The notes under the pieces were generated by a model, which had not been told where the DNA came from, ran no database searches, and saw only the letters and a program-made list of their open reading frames with translations. DNA of 29,406 bases from DASULK01 sp036381835. GTDB lineage: Bacteria; Actinomycetota; Actinomycetes; Mycobacteriales; Micromonosporaceae. The DNA is taken from contig DASVCA010000041.1 of the NCBI GenBank assembly GCA_036381835.1, positions 1 to 29,406 of the forward strand, given 5' to 3'. A program made the position numbers and the translations under genes. Below are positions 6,745 through 14,483 of the stretch, one piece after another (position 1 is the first letter of the stretch; each line of letters opens with the position of its first letter).

Positions 6745-7535
6745 ACAGGGAACTGCTGGTATCCGACGCGAAGCACTTCCGCATCGACTATGAGATCAAC
6801 CCGTACATGCACACCGAGATGCAGCCCGATCCGGTGGCGGCGGTCGCCGAACACGAGGCGATCGTGGCCGCGCACCGAGCGGCGGGCCGGCACGTCGAGT
6901 ACCTGCCCTCGGCGCTGGAGTGCCCCGACATGGTCTTCACCGCCAACGCCGCCGTGGTGCGCGGTGACCGGGCCGTGCTGGGCTATCCACCGCCGGAGCG
7001 CAAGGCGGAGGTGCCCTACTTCAAGGAATGGCTGCTCCGGAGCGGTTTCGACGTCGTCGAGGCACCGTACCCGTTCAGCGGGCAGGGCGACGCCCTCGCG
7101 TGCGGTGACCTGCTGCTGGCCGCCTACGGTCAGCGCACCGACCGGCGGATGCTGCCGGTGCTGGCCGAGGAGTTGGGCTACACGGAGTTGGTGGCGCTGC
7201 GCACGGCCGACTCGTACTGGTACGACCTCGACCTGGCCGTCGCAGTCATCGACGCGCACACCCTCGCGTACTGTCCGCACGCCCTCGACGAGCCCAGCCG
7301 TGGTCACCTTCGCGAGCTGGGACTGGAGCTCATCGAGGTGTCCGTCGAGGAGGCCAGCCGGTTCGCGCTCAACCTGATCAGCGACGGCACCACCGTGACG
7401 ATGACCGAGGGGGCGCCACAGCTCGCCAGCGCGCTGCGTGCCCGCGGGCTCCAGGTGGTCGAACTCGCCACCACCGAACTCGCCAAAGGGGGCGGCGGCG
7501 TGCGCTGCACCGCGCTGACCCTCGACAACCTCTAG
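6741..7535 (+). CDS. Guanidino-modifying-superfamily (DDAH/amidinotransferase-like) protein with altered catalytic residues
   Basis: A 264-aa five-fold propeller protein of the dimethylarginine dimethylaminohydrolase/amidinotransferase superfamily. The start is GTG 6741 with AAAGGAG upstream. Family landmarks are CPDMVFTANAAVV (61-73), GQGDALACGD (114-123), YGQRTD (129-134), NLISDG (211-216) and the C-terminal GGGGVRCTALTL with the expected nucleophile Cys256. Two other landmarks differ: the usual FEG-x-GD motif is FSGQGD (Glu to Ser113), and the usual FYHLD motif is WYDLD (catalytic His to Asp162). Normal members use Cys, His and Glu/Asp to hydrolyse or transfer guanidino groups, so this protein probably has changed chemistry or only binds a ligand. 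It is the largest upstream cargo gene of the cassette and is probably cotranscribed with the BPL_N gene. Confidence 0.82.
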   Translation: MNRELLVSDAKHFRIDYEINPYMHTEMQPDPVAAVAEHEAIVAAHRAAGRHVEYLPSALECPDMVFTANAAVVRGDRAVLGYPPPERKAEVPYFKEWLLRSGFDVVEAPYPFSGQGDALACGDLLLAAYGQRTDRRMLPVLAEELGYTELVALRTADSYWYDLDLAVAVIDAHTLAYCPHALDEPSRGHLRELGLELIEVSVEEASRFALNLISDGTTVTMTEGAPQLASALRARGLQVVELATTELAKGGGGVRCTALTLDNL

Positions 7536-7545
7536 GAAGAACACC

Positions 7546-7611
7546 ATGGGCATCGACACCAGAACCGACGAATCCACCGACTCCGCGACCAGTCCGAGAA
7601 AGCGGCGATGA
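7546..7611 (+). CDS. Candidate 21-aa peptide between the DDAH-like and BPL_N genes
   Basis: ATG 7546 lies 10 bp after the upstream stop, preceded by AGGAAG at good spacing. The product starts MGIDTRTDESTDSATSP and ends RKRR: an acidic/polar stretch followed by a basic C-terminal tail. Its TGA (7609-7611) overlaps the ATG at 7608 as ATGA, typical of translational coupling. The function is unknown: it may only couple translation of the downstream gene, or it may be a small effector or precursor peptide. Confidence 0.4.
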   Translation: MGIDTRTDESTDSATSPRKRR

Positions 7612-8474
7612 TGCCACCGTTATTCACAGGGTGGTTCGGTAAGGGCCGCCCGGACGAGCCCGCACGCCCTCCTCTGCTCGGCTCACCGCCTGGCAGGACG
7701 CCGTCGATGAACCGACGGCGTCTTCTGCTCGGTGCGGGTGCCGCGGGCGTCCTGGCCAGCCTCGGCGGTGTCGGCTACTCCGCGCTGTCCAAGGACCGGC
7801 CGTTGGCGCTGGTCTACCGCGGCCCCGCCGCCTGCTCCGGTTGCGCGGAGTCCGTCGCCGCCCTTCTGGAAAGCAGTCCGACCAGGTTCCGCACCCAGTT
7901 CTGCGGCCCTGACGAAGACGTGCAGATATCGGCGGAGACGCTGGCTGGGGCGGCGGTCTACGCCCAGCCCGGCGGCGGCTCCGTGAAGTCGGCCTGGCGT
8001 AGGCTGCGTGACCACGCCCAGGACATCCGGGACTTCGTCCACAACGGCGGCCACTACCTCGGGTTCTGTCTGGGGGCGTACCTCGCCGCCGACAGCCCGG
8101 GCTTCGGGCTGCTGTCCGGGGTGACCGTCGAGGGTTACATCTACAGCGACGAGGCCAGCGTGCACGACACGGACGACACCATCGTCCAGGTGCGGTGGCG
8201 GGGCCAACTGCGGCACATGTACTTCCAGGACGGCAATCTCTTCCGAGTTCAGCCCGGCGCACCGGCGACCGTGATCGCCACCTACGACACGGGTGCGCCC
8301 GCCGCCATCATCGCCACCTACGGCGCCGGACGGCTCGGCTTGGTCGGCCCGCACCCCGAAGCCGACCAGGCCTGGTACGACGGGGCGGGTCTGACCAACC
8401 CGGACGGCATCCGCTTCGACCTCGGCCACGATCTGATCGAAAGCACAGTTCACGGGGAACCACCACAGGCCTAG
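7608..8474 (+). CDS. Exported BPL_N-domain (class I glutamine-amidotransferase-like) protein
   Basis: A 288-aa protein if it starts at the coupled ATG 7608. An internal ATG at 7707 would give 255 aa starting directly at MNRRRLLLGAGAAG, a twin-arginine (Tat) type signal followed by a hydrophobic Ala/Gly/Leu helix. The remainder matches the BPL_N fold (PF09825, related to the N-terminus of eukaryotic biotin-protein ligase): ALVYRGPAACSGCAES at the start, YAQPGGG (119-124), and a GATase-type nucleophile elbow GFCLGAYLA with Cys154. Together with GPHPE (His249, Glu251) this forms a complete Cys-His-Glu triad. C76-x-x-C79 adds a possible redox or metal pair. It is the last cassette gene, ending 17 bp before the right repeat. 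The substrate is unknown; an amide-hydrolysing role outside the membrane is inferred. Confidence 0.8.
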   Translation: MMPPLFTGWFGKGRPDEPARPPLLGSPPGRTPSMNRRRLLLGAGAAGVLASLGGVGYSALSKDRPLALVYRGPAACSGCAESVAALLESSPTRFRTQFCGPDEDVQISAETLAGAAVYAQPGGGSVKSAWRRLRDHAQDIRDFVHNGGHYLGFCLGAYLAADSPGFGLLSGVTVEGYIYSDEASVHDTDDTIVQVRWRGQLRHMYFQDGNLFRVQPGAPATVIATYDTGAPAAIIATYGAGRLGLVGPHPEADQAWYDGAGLTNPDGIRFDLGHDLIESTVHGEPPQA

Positions 8475-8491
8475 TCGTGGCCAGCCCGCCA

Positions 8492-8597
8492 CCGCACAAT
8501 CTTCGGTTGTCCTCACAAACCATCGATGATCAACGCGGTGGCCGTCCTCATGCCCGCGCCACGCCCAACGCCGAAGCCAAGTGACGTTGGAGTATTA
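8492..8597 (-). repeat. Right 106-bp terminal inverted repeat
   Basis: Inverted copy of 6224-6329 with one mismatch (105/106). The outer end GGAGTATTA is followed by the native ATCGG sequence, 27 bp before the TPR gene stop. The near-identity suggests a recent origin, or a requirement to keep both ends the same. Confidence 0.92.
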
Positions 8598-8624
8598 ATC
8601 GGCTCGCCGACCGGCCAACCTCGA

Positions 8625-11600
8625 CTATTCATCGGACGGCAGGTCGTACTCCGCCCGCAACGCGGCCGCCTCCTCCTCCCGGCCCAGATCGGACAGTGCG
8701 CGGGCCAACAGCCAGGCCGCCTGCGGGACCGCGCCCGCGTCCCGCGGCAAGGCGGCGAGCGCCTGACGCAGCACCGGCTCGGCCGCGGTCGGTCGCCCCA
8801 ACCGCAGCAGCGCCTCGCCGAGCAGCAGATCCGCCTGCAGCGCCTCACCGAACGCGTCGATGGCCCGGAACTGCTTCGGCGCCGTCACCGCTCGGGCCAG
8901 GGCGTCATCCAGCCGGTCGGCGCCGATCAGCACCCGGGCGGCCTCGTAGTCGAGCATCGCCCGCTCCCAGACCGCCTCCGGCTCACCCGACACCTCGACG
9001 GGCAGCTTCGCGGCGACCTCGTCGGCCCGCTCCACCGTGGCCATCGCCGCCTGCGGGTCCCCCGCCCAGTGCAGCGCGATCGCCTGTCGGCGCAGCGCGC
9101 GAAGCCGATCCAGCGGCTGCCCCGCCAACTGGTAGGCGTCGGCGGCGGCGGCGAACCGCTCAGCCGCCAGGCGGTCCCGGTCCATCCGGTAGAGCAGGTC
9201 GCCGGCCTCCTCCAGCACCTGGGCCCGACCCGGCAGGTTGTCCGGGCCGTCGAGATTCGCGGCGAGCTCGTCGAGCATCTCCAACGCCGCATCGTTGTCG
9301 CCCATGGACTGGTAGACGCGGGCCAACAGGTGCCGGCACCGGTCGGCGTCGACCTGATCGTCGAGCCGGGTCAACCCGAGCAACGCCTCCTCGCCGGCCT
9401 CCGCCGCCTCCAACAGACGGCCGGAATGGAAGTAGGTGTGGGCGAGCTCCAGTCGCAGGTAGGCGGGACCGTCCTCCACGCCGCGCTCCACCAAAGCCCC
9501 GATCACTTCGACGTAGTCGTCGATCGCCTCCCCGGGACGGTCGGCCGCGGCGAGCGCGCGGGCGCGACCGAGCCTCGCGTTCAGCTCGGTCTCACCGGGG
9601 ACGCCCAACCGGACCGCCTCGTCGAAGGCCTCGGCCGCCGCCGCCGGATCGTCCAACGACTGGGCGTAGAGCATCGTCGCCACGGCGAGCTGCTGTGGGG
9701 GACCGAGCCGCCGGTAGGCGTCCCGGGCCTCCTCCGCCGCCGCCCGCGCCTCGTCCAGCCGGTCGAGGTTGCGCAGCAGTTGGGTCCGCATCAGCGCGTT
9801 GCGCGCGGCGGCGTGCGCGATCGGGGGATCCTGGGCGGACGGGCCCGCCTGCGCGAGCACCTGCCCGGCCCGGTCGAATGCGGCCAACGCGTCGGCGAGC
9901 CGCTCCTGCGCGAGCAACGCGAGCCCGACGCGCTGCTGCGCCACCACCCGGCGACGCAGATCGCCGTGTTCGGCGAGGTACGCGGCGGACGCCTCGACCA
10001 GGGCCATCCCCTCCTCGGTCGCCCCGGTGCCGCACTTGAGCACACCGATCCGGCCGGTCACCGACCGGGCCCGCAACTCCTCGCCCGCGGCCCGGTAGAG
10101 GTCGGCGGCCCGCTCCCACTCCCGTTGCGCACCGTCCACGTCGCCGGCCTGGTAGTGCTCGTCGCCGCGGAACTCCGTCCGCAGTCCGGCCAGGGCCGGC
10201 GGCAGGTCGACCGCGCCGAAGCGGGCGTCGAACTCCGCCAGCACCGCGATCGTCGCCTCCTCCCGGTCGGTCAGCGCGTACTCCTCGGCCAGGGCGAGCA
10301 ACCGTTCCGGTCCCGCGTCGGCGGGGATCTGCGGCGCCGCCTCGGTCACCCCGGCCGCCGGGCCCGATCCGCCACCGGTCGGATCGCCGGCCCGCGCGGT
10401 CGGGCCACCGGTCCCGGAGACTGGGACCAGTGTCCGGTCCGGCTCCGCCACCGGCTGCCGCGCCGCCGGGACACGCCGCCGGGTCGTCACGGACAGCGGC
10501 AGGTGTTCGCCGATCGGTTCGGCGGCCAGCCGCTGGGCGATCCGCTCGCTCTGCGCCGACGTGCCGTTGCGGGCGTCGAAGCGGGCGGCGGTCTCGGTCG
10601 CGAGCGCGGTCAACTCGGCCGCGAGCGTTCCGATCGGCACGTCGGCGGCGGCCCGGTCCCCGTACGCGCGGCGGTGCACGGTCAGCTCACCGTGTCCCGT
10701 CTCGACGAGCCGACGGAGCACCGCCGCCCCGGCCGCGGCGAAGTCCATGGCCGCAGCCGGCGACGGGGCCCGGTCCAGCCAGTCCAGGTGCCGTTCCAGG
10801 ATCTCCAGCCCACGCGCCTCGTTGCCGGTCAGCACGCAGAACTCGATGTGCTCGGCGATGTCGCCCAGATCGGCCAGGTTGCTCCGGTGGCGGCGGTACG
10901 CCCGCAAGTGCGCGTCCCGGGCCGCGTCCCGCCGCCCGGTGCGCAGGTACGGCACGAGCAGGGTGGTGAGGATCGCCTGCGGCTGCTCCGTGCAGGTCAA
11001 CTGTCCGGCGAGCACCGGCTCGGCCAGCGCCACCGCCTCCTCGTCCCGCCCCAGCCAGGACAGGTAGTAGGCCTGGGCGGTCGGATCGCAGCCGGCACAG
11101 TCGGACAGCTCGTCGCGGGGCGCGGCGGTCCACCGACGGAACCACTCCTCGGCCTCGTCCTTGGCACCGAGATGTCGGGCGACCCGGTGCCGGTAGCTGT
11201 AGACCGCGTGCAGGCTGTGCCCGGTGTCGCGGTAGCGGCGCTCCATGTCGTCGAGCACCGCGTACGTCCGGTCCAGCGGCACCTCCGGGAATTTGAGCAG
11301 CGCCGTGACCATGTACTTGAAGTGCCACAGCAGGGTGTGTGCGTAACGCTGGTGGTGCGGCGCCGGATTGCGGTCGAAATCGGCCAGGCACCAGGAGAAC
11401 GTCACGAACGACTTGGCCGGCTCGCCCCCGTAGACGTAGGCGTGGGTGCCGAGCATCCGGGCGGCGAACGCCAGATGCGGGTCGCCGGTCGCGTCGGCGT
11501 GGCGGATCACCTGTTCGACGGCGGCGATCTGGCCGGGCCCGAACGGCATTTCGCTGGCCTGGTTGAACAGCCGCCAGACATCCTCGACGGTGTGTGTCAC
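8625..11600 (-). CDS. Large tetratricopeptide-repeat protein, partner of the HSP90-like gene
   Basis: A 991-aa cytoplasmic repeat protein with no signal peptide or membrane segment. The start is GTG 11598-11600, overlapping the stop of the HSP90-like gene (GTGA). Residues 1-370 are helical (VEDVWRLFNQASEMPFGPG at the start), residues ~375-425 form a Pro/Gly/Ala-rich linker, and residues ~430-985 consist of degenerate 34-residue TPR-like helical pairs (for example AEEALLGLTRLDDQVDADRC and RHLLARVYQSMGDNDAALEM). TPR arrays bind other proteins; eukaryotic HSP90 works with TPR co-chaperones. The tight coupling to an HSP90-like gene suggests a functional pair, but no specific role can be read from the sequence. 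Before the cassette inserted, its stop lay about 39 bp before the TetR gene. Confidence 0.85.
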   Translation of the reverse strand: MTHTVEDVWRLFNQASEMPFGPGQIAAVEQVIRHADATGDPHLAFAARMLGTHAYVYGGEPAKSFVTFSWCLADFDRNPAPHHQRYAHTLLWHFKYMVTALLKFPEVPLDRTYAVLDDMERRYRDTGHSLHAVYSYRHRVARHLGAKDEAEEWFRRWTAAPRDELSDCAGCDPTAQAYYLSWLGRDEEAVALAEPVLAGQLTCTEQPQAILTTLLVPYLRTGRRDAARDAHLRAYRRHRSNLADLGDIAEHIEFCVLTGNEARGLEILERHLDWLDRAPSPAAAMDFAAAGAAVLRRLVETGHGELTVHRRAYGDRAAADVPIGTLAAELTALATETAARFDARNGTSAQSERIAQRLAAEPIGEHLPLSVTTRRRVPAARQPVAEPDRTLVPVSGTGGPTARAGDPTGGGSGPAAGVTEAAPQIPADAGPERLLALAEEYALTDREEATIAVLAEFDARFGAVDLPPALAGLRTEFRGDEHYQAGDVDGAQREWERAADLYRAAGEELRARSVTGRIGVLKCGTGATEEGMALVEASAAYLAEHGDLRRRVVAQQRVGLALLAQERLADALAAFDRAGQVLAQAGPSAQDPPIAHAAARNALMRTQLLRNLDRLDEARAAAEEARDAYRRLGPPQQLAVATMLYAQSLDDPAAAAEAFDEAVRLGVPGETELNARLGRARALAAADRPGEAIDDYVEVIGALVERGVEDGPAYLRLELAHTYFHSGRLLEAAEAGEEALLGLTRLDDQVDADRCRHLLARVYQSMGDNDAALEMLDELAANLDGPDNLPGRAQVLEEAGDLLYRMDRDRLAAERFAAAADAYQLAGQPLDRLRALRRQAIALHWAGDPQAAMATVERADEVAAKLPVEVSGEPEAVWERAMLDYEAARVLIGADRLDDALARAVTAPKQFRAIDAFGEALQADLLLGEALLRLGRPTAAEPVLRQALAALPRDAGAVPQAAWLLARALSDLGREEEAAALRAEYDLPSDE

Positions 11601-13393
11601 CGGGTCGTCTCCTCACCTGGCACGGCTCGGCCGAGCAGGCCGAGGAACGAGTTGTTGAGCAGGGCGGCGTCCGCCGGCCGGATCGGGTGGTAGCCGAGCA
11701 GCAGCGCCTGGCCGTAGAGCGCCTCCACGGCGAGACCGATCAGCTCCGGGTCGGTCAGTTTGGAGATCCGCCGCACCAGCGGGTTGCGATGGTTGAGCAC
11801 GAGCTGTGGACGCTCGGGCGGGCCGGACCGGGCGATCGCGTCCAGCACCCCGGCCCAGACCTCGTCGGCGCGCTCCCGACTGGACTCGAGCTGCTCGTGG
11901 AAGGCGGCCGCCCGGCTCACCAGGTACAGCGCCGGCAGCGCCACCGGGTCGTACGCGCGCAGCACCACCTCGCAGCCGAGCCGGTCCAGTGCCCGCTGCG
12001 CGGCGGCGACGAACGGCCGCAGCGCCAGCTCGACCCCGGGGTCGAGACCGTCGAAGCGGGTGCTCAGGTCGGTCGGCTCCAACCGTTCGATGAGGATCGA
12101 CCGATCGAGGGCGGGCAGCCGCTCGATGAGTTCGCTGTCGTAGGCGTAGCCGCCGTTGACCACCGCCAACCCCTGCGCGGCGGCCACCGCGGCCAGCTGC
12201 CGGAACTCGTCGACGGTCGCCGCGTACCGGACCAGGCCGTGCCGCTCGCGGAACTCGGCCAGGGTCATCCGTCCGGTGTTGGTCTCCATCGGCCACCACT
12301 GCTCGACCAGGCGGAGCAGCTCGTCGTCGTGCAACGCGAGCGCCTTGACCCCGAGGTGGTGGATCTGGAGGAAGTCGCCGAGGCGCTGCGGGTCCGCGCC
12401 GGCCAGGCGGACCAGCCAGCCGCGCAGCTGATCGCCCAACGCCTCGCGGGTCGCCTCCAGCAGGCTGTCCTCGTACAGCGCCTCCCGGCTCGCCGTAGGC
12501 CGCAGCTCGGTCGCGTCGACCACGCAGCGGGCGAAGAACGCCCAGTCCGGCAGCAGGCCGTCCGCGCCCTCGGCGAGCAGCATCCGCTTGAGGTAGACGC
12601 GGTGACCGGGCCGCGCCGCCGGGTTCACCGGGTTGGGCAGGACGAACGCGACCCCGGTCAGCCCGGCCGCCGGCACCGACAGTTCGACGACGTCGAACGG
12701 GGTGAAGCCGAGCACCTCCTGGGCGTACCGGACGAGACCGGATCGCCGGGCGGCCGGGGACGGGCCGGCGGCGGCCGACCACGGCGGCGGGCCGGCCGTC
12801 ACCTCGGTGCCGTCGACGCTCACCCGCACCGGCAGCAGCGACCCGTAGAGGCGGGCCAGCTCGGTCACGGTCGGCCCGGCGAGCCACTGCTCGGCGTCCC
12901 GCCGGGGCACCAGGGTGACCGTGGTGCCCGGCTCGGTCCGCGGTTCCTTCGCCAGCTCCACCGAGTAGCGGCCGTCGGAATAGCCGGTCCACAGCACCGT
13001 CGGCTCGTCGCCGTGCCGGGTCTGCACCCGGATCTCGTCGGCGACCAGGAAGCAGGAGAGCAACCCGATGCCGAACTGGCCGAGGAACTCGTGCCGGGCG
13101 AAACCCAACTCGTCGCGTTTCGAACTGCGCCCGAGGGTGGCCAGCAGTTCGTGCACCTGCGCCTCGGTCAGCCCGATACCCGTGTCGTGGACGCGCAGCG
13201 TGCCGTCCCCGGTGCGCTCCGCAGGCTCTATCCACACCGCGGCGGGGGCGTTCGGCTCGCGCGAGCGCCGCGCGGTGATCGCGTCCGCGGCGTTCTGCAG
13301 CAACTCGCGGACGTAGACGCGGGGACTGCCGTAGAGGTGGTGGCTGAGCAGATCGACGACGCCACGAAGGTCGACCTGGAAGGTACGGTTCAA
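11597..13393 (-). CDS. HSP90-family protein (HtpG-like paralogue)
   Basis: A 598-aa chaperone-like ATPase. The start is TTG 13391-13393 (LNRTFQVDLRGVVDLLSHHL), chosen because GGAGAGAAG lies about seven bases upstream and family proteins begin at this point; an upstream in-frame extension to 13453 is Arg-rich and unlike the family. The GHKL ATPase site is intact: RELLQNAADAI with the catalytic Glu and Asn, DTGIGLT, LGRSSKRDE and GQFGIGLLSCFLVAD. A ribosomal-S5-like middle domain follows, with VYLKRMLL and SREALYEDSLLEATREALGD, and then a divergent, shorter C-terminal part ending PGEETTR. It is slightly shorter than classical HtpG (about 620-640 aa) and belongs to the actinobacterial branch found beside TPR genes. 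It is translationally coupled to the TPR gene. Confidence 0.88.
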   Translation of the reverse strand: MNRTFQVDLRGVVDLLSHHLYGSPRVYVRELLQNAADAITARRSREPNAPAAVWIEPAERTGDGTLRVHDTGIGLTEAQVHELLATLGRSSKRDELGFARHEFLGQFGIGLLSCFLVADEIRVQTRHGDEPTVLWTGYSDGRYSVELAKEPRTEPGTTVTLVPRRDAEQWLAGPTVTELARLYGSLLPVRVSVDGTEVTAGPPPWSAAAGPSPAARRSGLVRYAQEVLGFTPFDVVELSVPAAGLTGVAFVLPNPVNPAARPGHRVYLKRMLLAEGADGLLPDWAFFARCVVDATELRPTASREALYEDSLLEATREALGDQLRGWLVRLAGADPQRLGDFLQIHHLGVKALALHDDELLRLVEQWWPMETNTGRMTLAEFRERHGLVRYAATVDEFRQLAAVAAAQGLAVVNGGYAYDSELIERLPALDRSILIERLEPTDLSTRFDGLDPGVELALRPFVAAAQRALDRLGCEVVLRAYDPVALPALYLVSRAAAFHEQLESSRERADEVWAGVLDAIARSGPPERPQLVLNHRNPLVRRISKLTDPELIGLAVEALYGQALLLGYHPIRPADAALLNNSFLGLLGRAVPGEETTR

Positions 13394-13533
13394 TCCTGTT
13401 CTTCTCTCCGAATCCGGTTTCCGGCGCACCACCGTACCCGTCCGAACCGACAATGCGCCGCCCTATTCGCGGCGCGCCCGCAACCGGCCGACGACCGCGG
13501 GTGAGAGCCCGCGCGGCGACGGCGCGGGCGCGG

Positions 13534-14436
13534 CTAAGGCGCCAGGCCGCCCGGGTCTTCGCCCTTGACGATGGGGGCGCGGACCAGGTTGCCCCACTCG
13601 GTCCACGAGCCGTCGTAGTTGCGCACCTGCGGATAGCCGAGCAGGTGGCGCAGCACAAACCAGGTATGACTGGACCGCTCGCCGATACGGCAGTAGGCGA
13701 TGATGTCGTCGTCCGGGGCCAGGCCCAGCTCCTCCGTGTAGATGGCGCGCAGCTCGGCCACCGTCTTGAAGGTGCCGTCCTCGTTCACCGCCGACTTCCA
13801 CGGCATGTTCACCGCGCCCGGGATGTGCCCGCCGCGCAGGGCACCCTCCTGCGGATAGTCCGCCATGTGCAGCAACTCTCCGGTGTACTCGGCCGGGGAC
13901 CGCACGTCAACCAGCGCACCGCCGCCGGCGACGTGGGCCATGACCTGGTCGCGCATGGCCCGGATCGGGGCGTCGTCCCGATCCGGCACCGGGTAGCCGG
14001 TCGCCGGGCGCGCGGTCGGCTCCCTGGTCAGCGCGCGCCCCTCGGCGATCCACTTCTGTCGGCCGCCGTCGAGCAGCCGCAGGTCGGGGTGGCCGAACAG
14101 GGAGAACACCCACAGCGCGTACGCCGCCCACCAGTTGAAGTTGTCGCCGTAGAAGACCACCGTGTCCTCGCGCCGGATGCCCTTGCGGGAGCACATGGCG
14201 GCGAATTCCTTCGCGCTGAGGTAGTCGCGGGTGACCTGGTCGTTCAGTTCGGTATGCCAGTCGATCTTCACCGCGCCCGGGATGTGCCCGGTCTCGTAGA
14301 GGAGCACATCCTCATCGGACTCCACCACGACCAGCCCGTCGGCACCCAGGTGGTCGGCCAGCCAGTCGGTGCTGACCAGTCGCTGCCCGTCCGCGTACTG
14401 CTGCAGCTTCGGCGCGGGATCGGCGGGCACGGCCAT
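13534..14436 (-). CDS. Thiosulfate/3-mercaptopyruvate sulfurtransferase (two-domain rhodanese)
   Basis: Moves sulfane sulfur from thiosulfate or mercaptopyruvate to thiol acceptors. The protein is 300 aa with two rhodanese domains. The N-terminal domain (about 17-140) is catalytically silent, having FYGDNFN where the active loop would be. The C-terminal domain (about 158-290) carries active Cys249 in AYCRIGERSSHT. CRIGERS is the loop of actinobacterial SseA/CysA2-type enzymes. The start is placed at the second Met (ATG 14434-14436), since TACCGT (TANNNT) lies six bases upstream and no Shine-Dalgarno is seen; ATG 14440-14442 is the alternative. A SufE gene lies 4.5 kb away, so sulfur relay is a plausible shared theme. 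Between this gene and the HSP90-like start (13394-13533) only GC-rich weak hairpins are seen. Confidence 0.9.
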   Translation of the reverse strand: MAVPADPAPKLQQYADGQRLVSTDWLADHLGADGLVVVESDEDVLLYETGHIPGAVKIDWHTELNDQVTRDYLSAKEFAAMCSRKGIRREDTVVFYGDNFNWWAAYALWVFSLFGHPDLRLLDGGRQKWIAEGRALTREPTARPATGYPVPDRDDAPIRAMRDQVMAHVAGGGALVDVRSPAEYTGELLHMADYPQEGALRGGHIPGAVNMPWKSAVNEDGTFKTVAELRAIYTEELGLAPDDDIIAYCRIGERSSHTWFVLRHLLGYPQVRNYDGSWTEWGNLVRAPIVKGEDPGGLAP

Positions 14437-14483
14437 GGGCATACGGTACGCCGAAGCCGGCCCGCCGTCGCGGCGATCCGGGA

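Larger units (their letters stand above)
6224..8597. mobile_element. Transposase-less mobile cassette bounded by 106-bp inverted repeats
   Basis: The segment is framed by near-perfect inverted repeats (6224-6329 and 8492-8597) with one mismatch. Both outer ends read TAATACTCC... inward. If the element proper begins with ATACTCC, it is flanked on both sides by TA, the target duplication expected of Tc1/mariner/IS630-type transposases. No transposase or recombinase gene is inside, so it would have to be moved in trans, like a mobile insertion cassette. Its genes are on the plus strand while the neighbours on both sides (TPR gene, TetR gene) are on the minus strand. Removing it and one TA restores a 39-bp spacing between those neighbours. 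The last cargo stop is only 17 bp from the right repeat. Confidence 0.8.

Noticed and set aside
6224..8597. CRISPR array or integron cassette
   Set aside because: There are only two repeat copies and they are inverted; there are no spacers and no attC-like imperfect palindrome or integrase.
8526..11693. A 1055-codon plus-strand open frame antisense to the TPR gene
   Set aside because: It is a GC-bias shadow: the translation is Arg/Gly/Val/His-rich without motifs, and the minus-strand frame has clear TPR-like sequence and a coupled start.
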